This document shows positions 1 through 55,500 of a DNA stretch of 64,000 nucleotides, one piece after another. Origin of the DNA: Leptasterias polaris (Eukaryota > Echinodermata > Asteroidea > Forcipulatida > Asteriidae). The notes beneath the pieces were generated by a model that was not told where the DNA came from, did no database searches, and saw nothing but the letters and a program-made list of their open reading frames with translations. Positions within the stretch are counted from its first letter, which is position 1. Each line of letters starts with the position of its first letter. The stretch is taken from NCBI GenBank assembly GCA_037783415.1, contig JAZGTN010000162.1, positions 2,046,001 through 2,110,000 on the forward strand, written 5' to 3'. The translations under genes were made by a program, and so were the position numbers.

Positions 1-323
1 AATATTTAATAAGAATGGTCAACATCATTATGACATGCTGTCCTTGCAGGAAAATTGTGTAAATTGTTGAGGAAGACACTTAATTAAAAGTAAAACAAGA
101 CAACGATTGTTCATGTCTCTGTGTAGAGCATCCTTGCGCTGCCAATGACCCAGCAATGGTGGTGCATCATGCAGCACTTGCATGTGTGAATTGGTGTATA
201 ACACATGGGTAAATTGTCTCCAACTAAAATTGCCTGACCAAGAATATTGTGGGATGATGTCAGGAGAATTGGGTCAACACAAGCTGTTTCAAGTTTCTTG
301 AATTGTTGAAATATTTATTGTAC

Positions 324-44209
<43,886 letters not shown>

Positions 44210-45490
44210 GGTTACCTCGTCTTCAGATCAAGCGAAGGACAACCACAATGTCTGGAGAATGGTTCGTCTTCTAATTGATGAAAAAATAAGTGCAGTATTT
44301 TAGTCGTTTTAATATTAATAAGATGCAACTTTGTAAGTAATAAAATAAATAACTAAAAAATAAAATTTACTAAAATAGCCCAGCACTGAAAATGTTGAAC
44401 AATATTGGTTTCCATTTGTTTGATGCCATTGTTTTATTTCTTTTGAGCAAGAAATCAGCTGATCGACTGAAAAGTTACTGCCTGACTGTTCAGAATTTGT
44501 CAATAAGGAAATACATGTAAAAGAGCTGGTGATGAGGTCTCTAAAAAAATGGCAGTTTGCAACCCGCAAGGTCAAGGTCATGCGACAAAGGACCTACATA
44601 GTACATGTACATGTAGTTTGTTTGAAATTTTTAATTTTGTCTGTTAATATTTAGTATTCCTGTCCTCGGGTTCCATTTTGCGACGGGTCAACTTGCATGC
44701 GCCGCTCATTGGTTAAGTGCGTTTGCACAATTTTATTAAGGGTCATACTATTATTAATTAAGTAGTTTGGTCTCTGGTAAGTTTTTGTCATTTTTTCTTC
44801 AAAATATTTTCTAAATGATGTTTTGAGTGTTATGAATGGATTCATTAGACATTAAAGATCAAATCCGTGTTCTTAGAATTGTTTTTTCCGTACCACACGC
44901 TGGCTATCGCATACATGCATAATGTACAATGTATGGGCGCTTTCCCGGATCCCTTCACTGCCGCGGCGCCTCTCTCCGAGTAAATCAGTCTGGTACCAAC
45001 TCAATTGTAGCAATTGATCGTGTCGTTGTCCTTATGTTGTTGAGGGAGCCCGACGAAACCTTGTTTTCGATCTCAAAGGTTTGTATTGGTGCTCGATCTC
45101 GTCATACAGTAACGTTGAAAAGCAATTTTTTTTAACGTAATTATGAGAACATGTGTACGTCTCCTTCAATGAGCAAGTTGTCAAGATCGTTGAGATAATT
45201 TTGAAAGTTCACTCTCGAAAATCATTTGATTTTTCATCCAAAACGTGTGATTTTTTTTTTAAATTCCACCTGTCCGGCTATTTACATATTGGCACTCAAT
45301 CGGTAAGTTTTCATAGGCCTAATGCAGATCGTGGCGGGAAAAAATACCAAGAGGGCACAAGAATAGGTTTGCAGTCGCGCTAGGGCCAAGGATACAGAGT
45401 GGATTGGCCCTAAATTGGGGCTAGACTTTGGCTATTTATTGCCCCTTCGAAAGTTTCCCGGACCCATGGCCATGTCCGAGTCTCAATCAA
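44210..45490. other. 5' flank of the BLTP1 ATG exon
   Basis: Holds the 5' UTR part of the ATG exon (to about 44256), AT-rich sequence and the single foldback arm at 44975-45423. No TATA-type promoter could be assigned. Confidence 0.5.
44975..45423. mobile_element. single arm of the same foldback family
   Basis: Matches the right half of the 42873-43703 element from the loop-side GAGTAAATCAGTCTGG to the terminal GGGGCTA, with more divergence and an insertion. No matching left arm is present. Confidence 0.7.
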
Positions 45491-48400
45491 GATAATAATA
45501 ATAATAATAATATAGAACATTTATAACGCGCACAAATCCGCAAAAAAACGCTCATGGCGCAAACAGAGCAACATGGACATAAAAACAAAAGCAACGTACA
45601 CAAGTACATAATAGTAAACAGGATGCAATCATGATTTACAAATGGAAAAACTGAAATAAGCATTTACACATGATCCCGACCATAAGTGCTTTGCATGAGA
45701 TGTGTTTTTAACCTGTTTTTGAATGTCTCAAGTGATGGAGAAGTACGAATATTGTAGGGAATTGCGTTCCATAACCGGGGAGCTGCGACAGAGAAAGCTC
45801 TGTCGCCCCAGGACCTAGATGATTTAGGCACAACCAAGAGTAATTTAGCAGCTGATCGCAAACCAGACCAGGGTGGATTATATAATTCAAGTAGATCAGA
45901 GATGTATGGTGGTGCTTGATCATTGACAGCACGGTAAGTGAGAAGCAACAGCTTAAACTGGATCCTAAGATGAACGGGTAGCCAGTGTAACTCACAAAGG
46001 ACAGGAGTTATGTGCATGGACAGCTTGGTGCATGTGACAAGACGAGCAGCCATGTTTTGTCTCAACTGAAGACGATGAACCTGTGATTTTGAAAGTCCGA
46101 AAAGAAGGGAATTTCCTATGTCTAGACGAGAAGTGACATAGGCGTGTACTAATTGTTCAGCAGATTGTGGAGTGAGATATTTACGAATTCTACCCAAGTT
46201 TCTGATCTGGTAAGAAGATGATTTTACAATTGAAGAGATATGTGAGTCCAGAGTCATGGTGTTATCCATGACGACACCAAGATTGCGCACAGATTGAACA
46301 GAAGCAATGGTTGAGTTCCCAATTGTAATATGTGAGGTAGTGATCTTATTGAGTTTCTGTTTAGAGCCAATGAGGATGAACTCAGTCTTGTTATCATTAA
46401 GTTTGAGGTAATTATTTTTCATCCACTGACGGATTTCTTCAACACATGCTTCAATACGTTTAATACAATAATTGGCGTCTTGTTGTGTTGCATCAAATGA
46501 CAAATAGATCTGTGTGTCATCTGCGTAAAGGTGGTATTGAAGTTTATGCTTCTGAATGATGAAACGAACTGGTGATGTGTAAATGACAAACCATTGCGGT
46601 CCTAGCACTGACCCTTGAGGTACAGAGTAGTCAAGTGCAACAGCCTCTGAAGAAGATTGACCAACACGCACACATTGTGGTCGGTTTTGTAAGTAGGATT
46701 TACACCATCTCAGGGCCGCACCTGTAATACCGATGTTATTCTCAAGCCTGTGTAACAAGATGTTATGGTCCACAGTATCAAATGCAGCACTGAGATCGAG
46801 TAAAATTAGCGCAGTTATTTTGCCACTATCCATTGCACGTAATATGTCATTGTGAACACGCAACAGGGCTGTCTCACAGCTATGATTAGCCCTGTATGCT
46901 GATTGAAAATGATCTTGCAAATCATATTTGGTGATGACAGACCACAACCGAGGTGAAACAATGCGCTCGATCATCTTCCCAAGAAACTTCAAGTTTGCGA
47001 CTGGTCTAAAGTTCTTAAGATCCTCTTTGTCAAGACTAGGCTTTTTTAAGAGGGGCCTAATGTACGCCAGCTTAAGATCACTTGGAAAGATACCTGAAAC
47101 AAGAGACTTATTAATGATACTTGTTATGAATGGAACGATATCATGAGCACATTCTTTTATCAACCATGTCGGCAAGGGATCTAATTCACACGACTTAGTT
47201 GGTGCATTCATAAGGATTTTCATAACTTCTTCATTTGTGGTTGGCTCAAAATCAGATATATAAGCAACACAAGTATTTTGGTTGTCGCACTTCTGTAACT
47301 CATAATGATCATCAAATTCACTACGTATTTTACAAATTTTACCAACAAAGTTATCAGAAAATCTGTCAGCAAGGTCTTGGTCAGAAGTACAGTTTGGGAG
47401 AACTGGCTCTTTTCTTTTATGCATTAGATTGTCGACAACACGAAAAAGGCTCTTTTGATCGCGAGCACATTCTGCAATTGACGCAGAATAATAGCTAGTT
47501 TTGGCCTCCTCCATCATACTTTTGACCAATTGCCGCTGTTTACAATATTGTTGACGGTCAACTTCAAGTTTTGACCTACGCCACATATGTTCAAGTGCCC
47601 TTCTTTGACATTTAGCCGCTCGAATTTTGTCATTAAACCATGGTGTATTTGGTCTAATGATAACACGACGTGTTTTGGCAGGGGCGTGTTTGTCAAGAAG
47701 GTCACTTAAAAGAAGTTCATACAATTTTACACATGTGTCCACATTTTCATGTGTGAAGTCAATCAATGAAAGAGACTGAATGATATCTTGACCAAAAATA
47801 CTAAAGTCAATAGCTTTGAAATGACATGTTGTGAGAGTCTTCCATTCTAGGGGTGGCTTTTGTAGCTCAAGATTACAGGAAACAGCAGAATGGTCGGATA
47901 TACCAGGGAGAACGCACACTCCAGACAAAACAGATTCACTCTCACGAGTAATGAGAAGGTCCAAGATATGTCCGTGGATGTGGGTGGCCTCGGTAACATG
48001 CTGTTTCAACCCATAGGATGAAAGCAAGTTGACAAACTGTTTGGCCTCTCTGTCGTTGCAGTCATCAACCCAAACATTGAAATCACCTGCGAAGATTACG
48101 TCTGAGGGATGTAGTAAGTAGTTTTCAACCAAGGTGCTAAACTCTTCCAAGAACACACTGAAGGGGAGTCGACGCCCTTTGCTGTCCAAGCTTTCAGGTC
48201 GATAAATTAGAACAAGTCTCAGTGAACGGGAAATGCTTGTAACCTCAGCATGAAGGGCGTGTATTGAGAATACATAGTTTTGCATGTGCTTGCACCGTGC
48301 GAGTAATCTTATCAGAAGTACATGTAGTAGTGGGTTTGGGAATATGCAATTGTTTTCGAAGTGTAACAGGTTGTTTACTTGAGGATAAAGCTGTGATTTG

Positions 48401-48660
48401 CCGCACTTTGTTTCTTCCTGCACGGCAGCCTCTTTTGGTAGGTCTAACAGCACAAATACCGAAACCCAGTAGAGTTCTATACACATGAAGTGGTAGTTGT
48501 AATTTTGAGGTTCTGAGGTTGAGTAATCCTTCACTTGAGTAGAATGGGGCTATTGTCACAGTCATGATTGTCCCAATCAATAGTACCACAACAAAGGAAG
48601 ACAATAGTAAGTTAGCCATGAATGCAGTCAGGTTCACTCAGCTGCATCTCTCTCAATAGC
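45491..48660 (-). mobile_element. CR1/L2-like LINE, endonuclease partly deleted
   Basis: ORF2 encodes an apurinic endonuclease remnant (FAGDFNVWVDD, GISDHSAVSC), reverse transcriptase (FRPVANLKFLGKMIERI, LLDLSAAFDTVDH, SVPQGSVLGP, YADD near 46520) and a typical C-terminal tail (APRLWNAIP). The 3' end carries a TTA-type microsatellite tail (45491-45512). The start-proximal frame (from ATG 48637) ends at about 48247 where it abuts the RT frame. The first half of the endonuclease, with its catalytic Glu, is missing, so the copy cannot nick target DNA itself. Downstream of that junction about 860 codons are open, so the copy is young. Confidence 0.93.
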
Positions 48661-49439
48661 TGGCCCACTATATATGTGGATCGGTATACAGCACATGTAC
48701 AGTACTTTAACTTTGACAAATCCAGTATCAAAAATCACGAAAGTTATGATCAAAAATCATGCAAATGCAGATGTAGATGGAACACTAAAAGTATCGGTGT
48801 AGGCCAACCCTACCTCCATGGGCCAACATAGTGTACATGGCCATGGGTATTAGACAAGAGCTGAAGTGTACATAAAACAGCAACAGACATAAAACACCTC
48901 CATGTAAACAATTCCATTGTGCCTCCAGCACTTTGACAACCAGTACTTGAGAATTACACCAGGCTCCTTCTAATCATCAAGGTCAGCATGACTGATAAAC
49001 AGGAAGTCTTAATGGTAGCTGGTGACAGATGTTATGCTTGCTGGGTTGATCCATAGAGAAATCCGTGGTCCTTTCTCTATGGTTGATCTAAAGCTTTGGC
49101 AGGATACTCAAAATGAGAAAGTTTCTTCCACCAAATTCTTTAAAACACAGAAAAAGAATCACAATCCAAAGATACAGCGAGAAGGACTGTTCGTAGCACT
49201 TTCAGATGATATCAAAATGAGCACACAACTCGAGCTGGATCAGGTTAAATCCACAGGATAAGTAGGACAGACAGACGTGTGTGTGCAGCCTGTTAGGCGC
49301 TACACTACACAGATTCCCCATTAACGAGGAAGTTCCCCATCAACGAGGAAGTTCCAGGCCTGAGAACTTGATCGTCCAGATAATCAATACTTCAAAAAGA
49401 GCATACAATTACTCTTTAGCCTCGGTTTCCTATACTCAC

Positions 49440-49750
49440 TTTATTCTGGAATTGGAAATGGAATGTCCCCGGAACTGTACTCGAATCTCGATGCTGCCGT
49501 GGAGAGTTTCAACTCCATCGTTGATCGCCCAACTTCCTAGTGTGGCACAGTCAATTTGTACCTGTTGACGACTACTTTATGGAAGAAATAAATACGCATG
49601 TATTTCCTTTCTCTTATTACACACTAGTGAAGCGGAAACCAAATATGATTTCGTTTTTCTCCATGGTTGTTCTCAAATTCCCCAGATTATTTAGTACAGC
49701 CGCTGCAGAGGGGAGCGGCCATCTTGTTTATTTTTACAATTGGAAGTCAA
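49440..49750 (-). promoter_or_regulatory. candidate upstream promoter / noncoding first exon of BLTP1
   Basis: On the minus strand, a YY1-like motif (AAGATGGCCGC, about 49715-49725) in a CpG-richer patch is followed about 150 bp later by an unbroken stretch ending at a good donor (AGAATAAA/gtgagtat, about 49436). The exon-like stretch (49439-49556) would read GSWAINDGVETLHGS, which I do not recognise. The BLTP1 ATG exon appears to have its own acceptor (about 44256), so an upstream exon is needed. The location is inferred. Confidence 0.3.
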
Positions 49751-49989
49751 GGGACCAGACCTTACCTTGGCTGCGCTTGAATAGGGACCAGACTAAAATA
49801 AGCACCATAAAAACCGCAAATAACGGTCACTTATCGGTAACTGACTGAAGTTGACACTAAATTTAGTGTCGGCCCCAACTGGCAAGATGGTGCTACAACA
49901 ATTAATTAAAAATAGAAATAAAACTTGTCAACAACCGTCATTGGCAGTGTAAACGGATTCCCGAATTCTCGAGTTTAACCATGAAGGAA

Positions 49990-50465
49990 AATCTCCATGG
50001 TAATAAACACGCAACTACCTAATTTTAATTTGAAAAGTAGTCATCGAAAAATTATTAAATATTAAGTTTTTTCTTCCTAAATATTTTCCTTACATCCCAA
50101 ACCAAAGTCAATAGGCGACCCCCCAAAATTGCTTCACTAATTAGCTCAGCCCAAGTAATTAAACAGATATCATTTAATATACTCCCCTTTTGCGAATTTA
50201 GTATACCAGTTGTAGATTAAACACTCAACTACCCCATTTTCATTTGAAAAGTAGCCATAATGAAATATTAAGTTTTGTTTTCATAGATGTCTTCCTTAAA
50301 TCCCAAACCGTATTGGGTGCCCCAATTAATTCCAATAAGCTCAACCAAACTAATTAAAAAATTGCATAATATTGGCCTTCGTACTATACAACTACCTAAA
50401 TTTTATTTAAAAAGTAGCCATCAAAAAATTGAATTTCTGAAAAATGTTTTGTTTCCATTAGGATG
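49990..50465. repeat. three degenerate tandem units of about 170-190 bp
   Basis: TTTGAAAAGTAG(T/C)CAT followed by ATATTAAGTTTT and CATCCCAAACC recurs at about 50028, 50243 and 50400. AT-rich, no coding capacity. Confidence 0.65.
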
Positions 50466-51756
50466 AATTCAGATTAAAATGTTATTGTTTCGGTGCTTGA
50501 AGAATGTATTCACAAAATATTTCCACACTTTCAGACTGTATTTCTGCCTTCATTTGTTTTATTTCGTTTTGTTATAACTTTTACAGATAATTTATTGAAT
50601 TTACATGATCTTAAACTTCTTATTTACATGAGCTTCTGTCAATGAGTTTTCATGTTGCAAAGTATCATTCACAGAAGGGCTGTTTTTATTTACATTTTTT
50701 TCCCCCCTGGAAAACATTATCTTTTACTGTTGGCTGCTGGTTAGAGACACAAACATACCTTCATCAACTTGGAATATTGTCCGTAAAGATGGCCGATTTA
50801 CGTCATATTGCAACCTATCTATACAAGTAAAACTGTCGTATGGAAACAGTTTGCCTAACTTATGAACTCAATGTGGCAAGGCTTGGGATACTAAACGAAG
50901 AATGTAACATTTACTCAACTGGCCTGGAGAGAGTACAAGATTCAGAAAAGCAAACATTTCTTGATTCAAATTGAGGGAAAACTTAAAATTGACTTTTCAT
51001 GTTTTTGGAAAAACTCAAACTGTCACAAAACGATACAACTACCCCTGATTTTCAGTCACCAGATAAGCAAAGACAAATGTTGGCCCTTATCACAACTGAA
51101 TAGAAACATCTTCAGCCCCATGGCAAGTTGATATTGTGGGCGTAAAAATCGGGTAAAAAGGTCAATTTTACAAGTTAAAAAAATATTAATGCTTTAAAGC
51201 ATGTTTAAAAAATACATGTAGTACAATGGTGACACTGATAAAACTAAGCTCTGATGGGTGAGGATAATTATTTTATATAATTTACACAAATGGCTTTGCG
51301 GTAACTTTGTTGCCTTTTGGCTAGGTGAGCTTTTAAATAATGAGCTAAATACCAGACATTTACGACCCTTAAATTTGCCCCAAATGCCCAAAATACAAAA
51401 TGGCCTGCTACAATTGCTGAGGGATAAAGTTTTTTTTAAAGATGATTTTTTGACAAATTTGAGTTATGTATTTAGAAGGTATTCACTTATACTGTCGTTT
51501 CTGCCATGTATCATATAGAAGCATCTTGGTTGCTTAGTTACAGAAATGTCATGCATATAATGTTGATATTTTACACAAAGGCTCCCCAAATTAATCAGCA
51601 AAGACATACCCATTAAGCCATTAAACAGAAGAAAGCGGTGACTTGTCCAACTCTAAGCAACAATTCATATTCATCAGAACGCATTTTGTGATGCACTCAT
51701 TTTCTAATAGATAGATTCCTTATGAAAGTGGGGGAATCATTACAAGTCTCTAACCT

Positions 51757-52066
51757 CACCTTAAAATGGTGTAAAATGCCGCTCTGTTTGATTCCCTAAA
51801 AGCACTATTTTTGTCAAAATTCAAAAACGTTCGATGACGTCACACTTCAAACATAGTCTGTAAATTTTTGGGGTAAGAACTTTCCTGAATTCTGATGATA
51901 TTCAATCAAACCGGCGTTGAAATTGAGCTTATGACTGCCGCAGAAATTCCTCTGTGGAATGTACAGACCTATTTGTTGTTTGCTGTTCGATGATGTCATA
52001 ATCAAATTTCACTCTGAAAGAGTACAAAATAAAATGATATTTGACACCATTTTAGCGTAAGGTAAT
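51757..52066. mobile_element. MITE family with CACCATTTTA ends, copy 2
   Basis: Inverted ends ACCTTAAAATGGTGT and ACACCATTTTAGCGTAAGGT, 310 bp, in the intergenic space 3' of the JmjC gene. Confidence 0.6.
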
Positions 52067-52135
52067 CTCTGGCCCACATTCATGAGTTCTCTTCCTATTG
52101 GAAAATCACAAAACTGAATTTGACCTTGGAGTCCC

Positions 52136-52320
52136 TCATTAATATTCATTGTTACAGCTTCCGCATGATTCCCCTGGTCTTAAGAGGCGATGCGGTTCAT
52201 CTCTCATCCAACCCTCCTCAACAAAGTTTATCTCATTCATATTCATGAGTCTGTTCATGCATATTCATCATTACTTCCTCCACAGCAACCCCCTGATCTT
52301 CAGAGGAGGCGGATTTTTAC
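52136..52320. repeat. diverged duplication of the 3' end of the JmjC coding sequence
   Basis: On the minus strand, the last codons, stop and following bases (CTGAAGATCAGGGGG ... GATGAATAT) are echoed about 105 bp further (CTTAAGACCAGGGG ... AATGAATAT). The second copy lies in the presumed 3' UTR. Confidence 0.55.
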
Positions 52321-52549
52321 TTGTCCTATCTTCATCGGTAGGTAACGAGTCCAAATGGAGGTAGTCCATGACAAGCTGGACAAGGATCTCGACTTGTTCT
52401 CGGGAGGCTTTGTCCTTCCACTCCTTGAAGAGGAACGAAGCTAAGGAATCGGCGAGATGAGCGAGGACTAATTGGAGGGCGTCGTAGCTCCGGTTCTGCT
52501 CAATGATGTTGAGAAGCCAGTGGGAAAAGGCATCCCACTTTGAGATGCT
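52271..52549 (-). CDS. JmjC gene exon 7 (C-terminal helices, stop)
   Basis: Phase 0 in, ends at TAA. Encodes SISKWDAFSHWLLN and a helical tail. The terminal coding stretch and stop are duplicated in diverged form just downstream (see 52136-52320). Confidence 0.9.
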   Translation of the reverse strand, partial: SISKWDAFSHWLLNIIEQNRSYDALQLVLAHLADSLASFLFKEWKDKASREQVEILVQLVMDYLHLDSLPTDEDRTSKNPPPLKIRGLLWRK

Positions 52550-55500
52550 CTTGAAGGAAAAAGAACAGAACAAAATATGAAGGCTGGTCTGACATAAGTT
52601 TCAAAGTACATTGAGTAATCGCATTGTTGAAAAAGTGAATGAGAAAAATGTATCTTGGGTTTTCAGTAAGTTGATGGGATTGTACCTGTGATGATAGAAG
52701 CTTGCAATTTGGCACACAGCCAGAGTATGGCATGATAACGATATATATGGCTAGCATAGAGCCATTGCAGATTTGTGCTTTGGAAAAAATACAGGTAGAA
52801 TAACAAGCAATGGCAGCAATTTTGAAAAGTTTGAAAATTGCTCGTTATTCTACCTAAGTTTGTTTCAAAATTCAAATCTGCAATGCCCCTATATAGCCAA
52901 ACAGTCTGCCATTTTGTTGAACCAAAATTTTGACACCACAAAATTGCAAACCATGTTAGTTCAAGAAGTAAAAGAAAAACTGCACAATTTTGAGGGATAT
53001 TTGTGTGAATCATTAATATGTTCAACTTTTAAAACGTCTTTCCAACCATATTCATTGTATAACAAACACTTTTTGACAGCCCAAAGCGCCCAATCCAAAG
53101 GCAATGTGTCCCTTTAATGCCACTTCAGTACAAATATTTGTTGCTTACCATGGCTTTTGTGATGAAGTTATTCTCACCGGCATCACCGAAGAAGAAGTTC
53201 ACAGAAATAGAAGTTTCCATGGAGGTTACTTGATGCCACCAGAAAGCAGGAATGTATAACCTGAAATCAAGACATAAATCAAAATCATGCATTGTTGTTT
53301 ACCCATTTTACCACGCAGAATGCACAATGTTTCTATCCTGTCCTTCAAAATGCAAATTCATAGGAATTGACTCCCCAAATGGCGGAAATGGTAAAGGGCA
53401 TTATGCGGAGGTAGGTTATGCGTTATGCGTTGGATGGCGTTGGTCCTGTAGTTGTGTAATGCACGTAAAAGAACCCAGTACACTTATCAAAAAGAGAAGG
53501 GGTTTGCCCCGGTGTTCCTGGTTTGATTGGCTGCATATTGCGCCACAGCACCTTGTAAGCCATTACATGGTTCTATGCAAAGGAATAGGTCTCATACTTC
53601 AAAACATAGCTCCACATATCTTGCAGGAAAATAATGACTGTTAAAGCGCCTTGAGCGTCACTGAGTGACAGATATGAGCGCTATGTAAGAAGCCACTATT
53701 ATTATTATTAAATTGAGAACCCTTTTGTGAGAGTCGAGAGGCAATTTTCAGATTTCACTTTTCACTCACATTTCTCCCGGATTGATCTCTCCACAGTGAC
53801 AGGTCGACATCTCAAACAAAGGATGCTCCTCCAAGTCAGGTTCATCACAGTTGACCTGTGCCTGAATAGTACGACCCTTTGACCCCAGGGGGTTAGGGTA
53901 GAGGGGAGCCGGGCTACAGCCATACAGACGAACTCTCTTACACCCAGTCAGGATCACCAAGAGTCCATCATCCGGATCAAAATGGCAATATTCTACACAC
54001 AATAGAAATAATGCAAGTTAAAATTTGAAGCAATCTAATCTGTACTTAGGCCTAAAAAAAAAATATATATGTTGGCGACCTACCCTACAACAGGGGCCTA
54101 CCCTGGATATTCTTATTTTTTCAAGAGAAGAAATTTACAAATAAAGTCTATAGAAATCAGTTATAAATACATTTGAAACTGTTTCTCTCTGTTTCTTTTC
54201 ACTTGTATGGCCATAGCGTTCATTGGACTTTGGAGTGCACAATGTTTTGCACAACATGCAGAAGATCGTCGCTGGCTGATACTTTAGTACATGTATAGTC
54301 TCGTTCAACCAGTCTGCGACAAGTGTTTGATGATGGGAAAGATTTCCCAAAAATCTAGGCCATTTAAACACTGAAGGTTTATATTGCTTGAATGTCCTAT
54401 CCTATCATATCCTATACCTAGACTATAAAATGAAAAAAAATGAAAAAATTAAATAAAAATCCTACCTACCTACCCCAATTTTTTCTGGCCCGTTATGCCA
54501 ACATAACAATTTGTTTTTTAGGCCTTAATGTTGAAATAACGCATTGCTGTGCTAAGTAACCAGTGTTGAGATTAAGAGGAGGCTCGGGGGCTTGATCCCA
54601 CTGCAAGGGCACTTTCCAAAAACTTGGTGTTTTGTTTTTGTGTTTCATTTTGTATTTTATACCAGCCCTCCTCCCAAACATCCACAAGCTGCATTGTGTA
54701 GTTTTAGTCACCACATGACACCATATAGCAGGCACAACTGTGCACAACTGTGCACAACTTACTGTGTACATGTGTGTACTGTCATGACTATGTATACATG
54801 TACTGATGCATTCACCACATGATACCATATTGCAGGCTAGCATAGTGTATCTATATTCAAAACCACGTGGATGCATGATACCGAATGGTCAGACAGCAGG
54901 AGGGTTGACTAAGCACTGAGTCAGTGCATTTACCACATGATATCATAGTGCAGGCTGGCATAGTGTATCTATATTCAAAACCACGTGAATGATACCGAAT
55001 GGTCAGACAGCAGGAGGGTTTACTTAATGAAATCTTGGCCATGTCTTACCATAGTGTCCATTGACTGCTATCCATAAGTAAGGACCCATGTGTATCTTGC
55101 CGATGTAGTCTGGCATTGGAACATCATCCTGTAGAAAGAGTAGGGGAGGAGTGGGGTCAAACATTCATGCCATCAACAGTAAAACAATGCTACAAATATT
55201 GTTTTTATATATTTTTTATAAAGTCTTTATAACACAAAACAATGGATAGAAATTACATATTTTTGTCAGGGTCAATTCCCGATGATGATCCTACACGTAC
55301 CTTTGAAGTGTTATAAGAATCATATTTTAGACAGCAGAAACAATTATACACCTTGCAGAAATTATACCAGACTACTGTTTTATGAGTTAAGCTATTTTGA
55401 TTCACAGTTTTTGTGTAACATCGCATCAAAGATAAGGGTCGTTATTGCGGATTTGGCAAAACTTGTGAGAATTTGGCCGCTGAGGCGTTTGATTGGTGGG

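Larger units (their letters stand above)
48661..52270. other. intergenic region between JmjC gene and LINE
   Basis: Contains the candidate promoter/exon (49440-49750), the tandem units at 49990, a MITE at 51757 and an open plus-strand stretch at 49022-49261 (GPFSMVDLKLWQDTQNEK) that I do not recognise. No established gene. Confidence 0.5.

Noticed and set aside
49022..49261. Unrecognised 79-codon plus-strand gene
   Set aside because: No domain, no splice context and no start preference. Kept only as a note in the intergenic entry.
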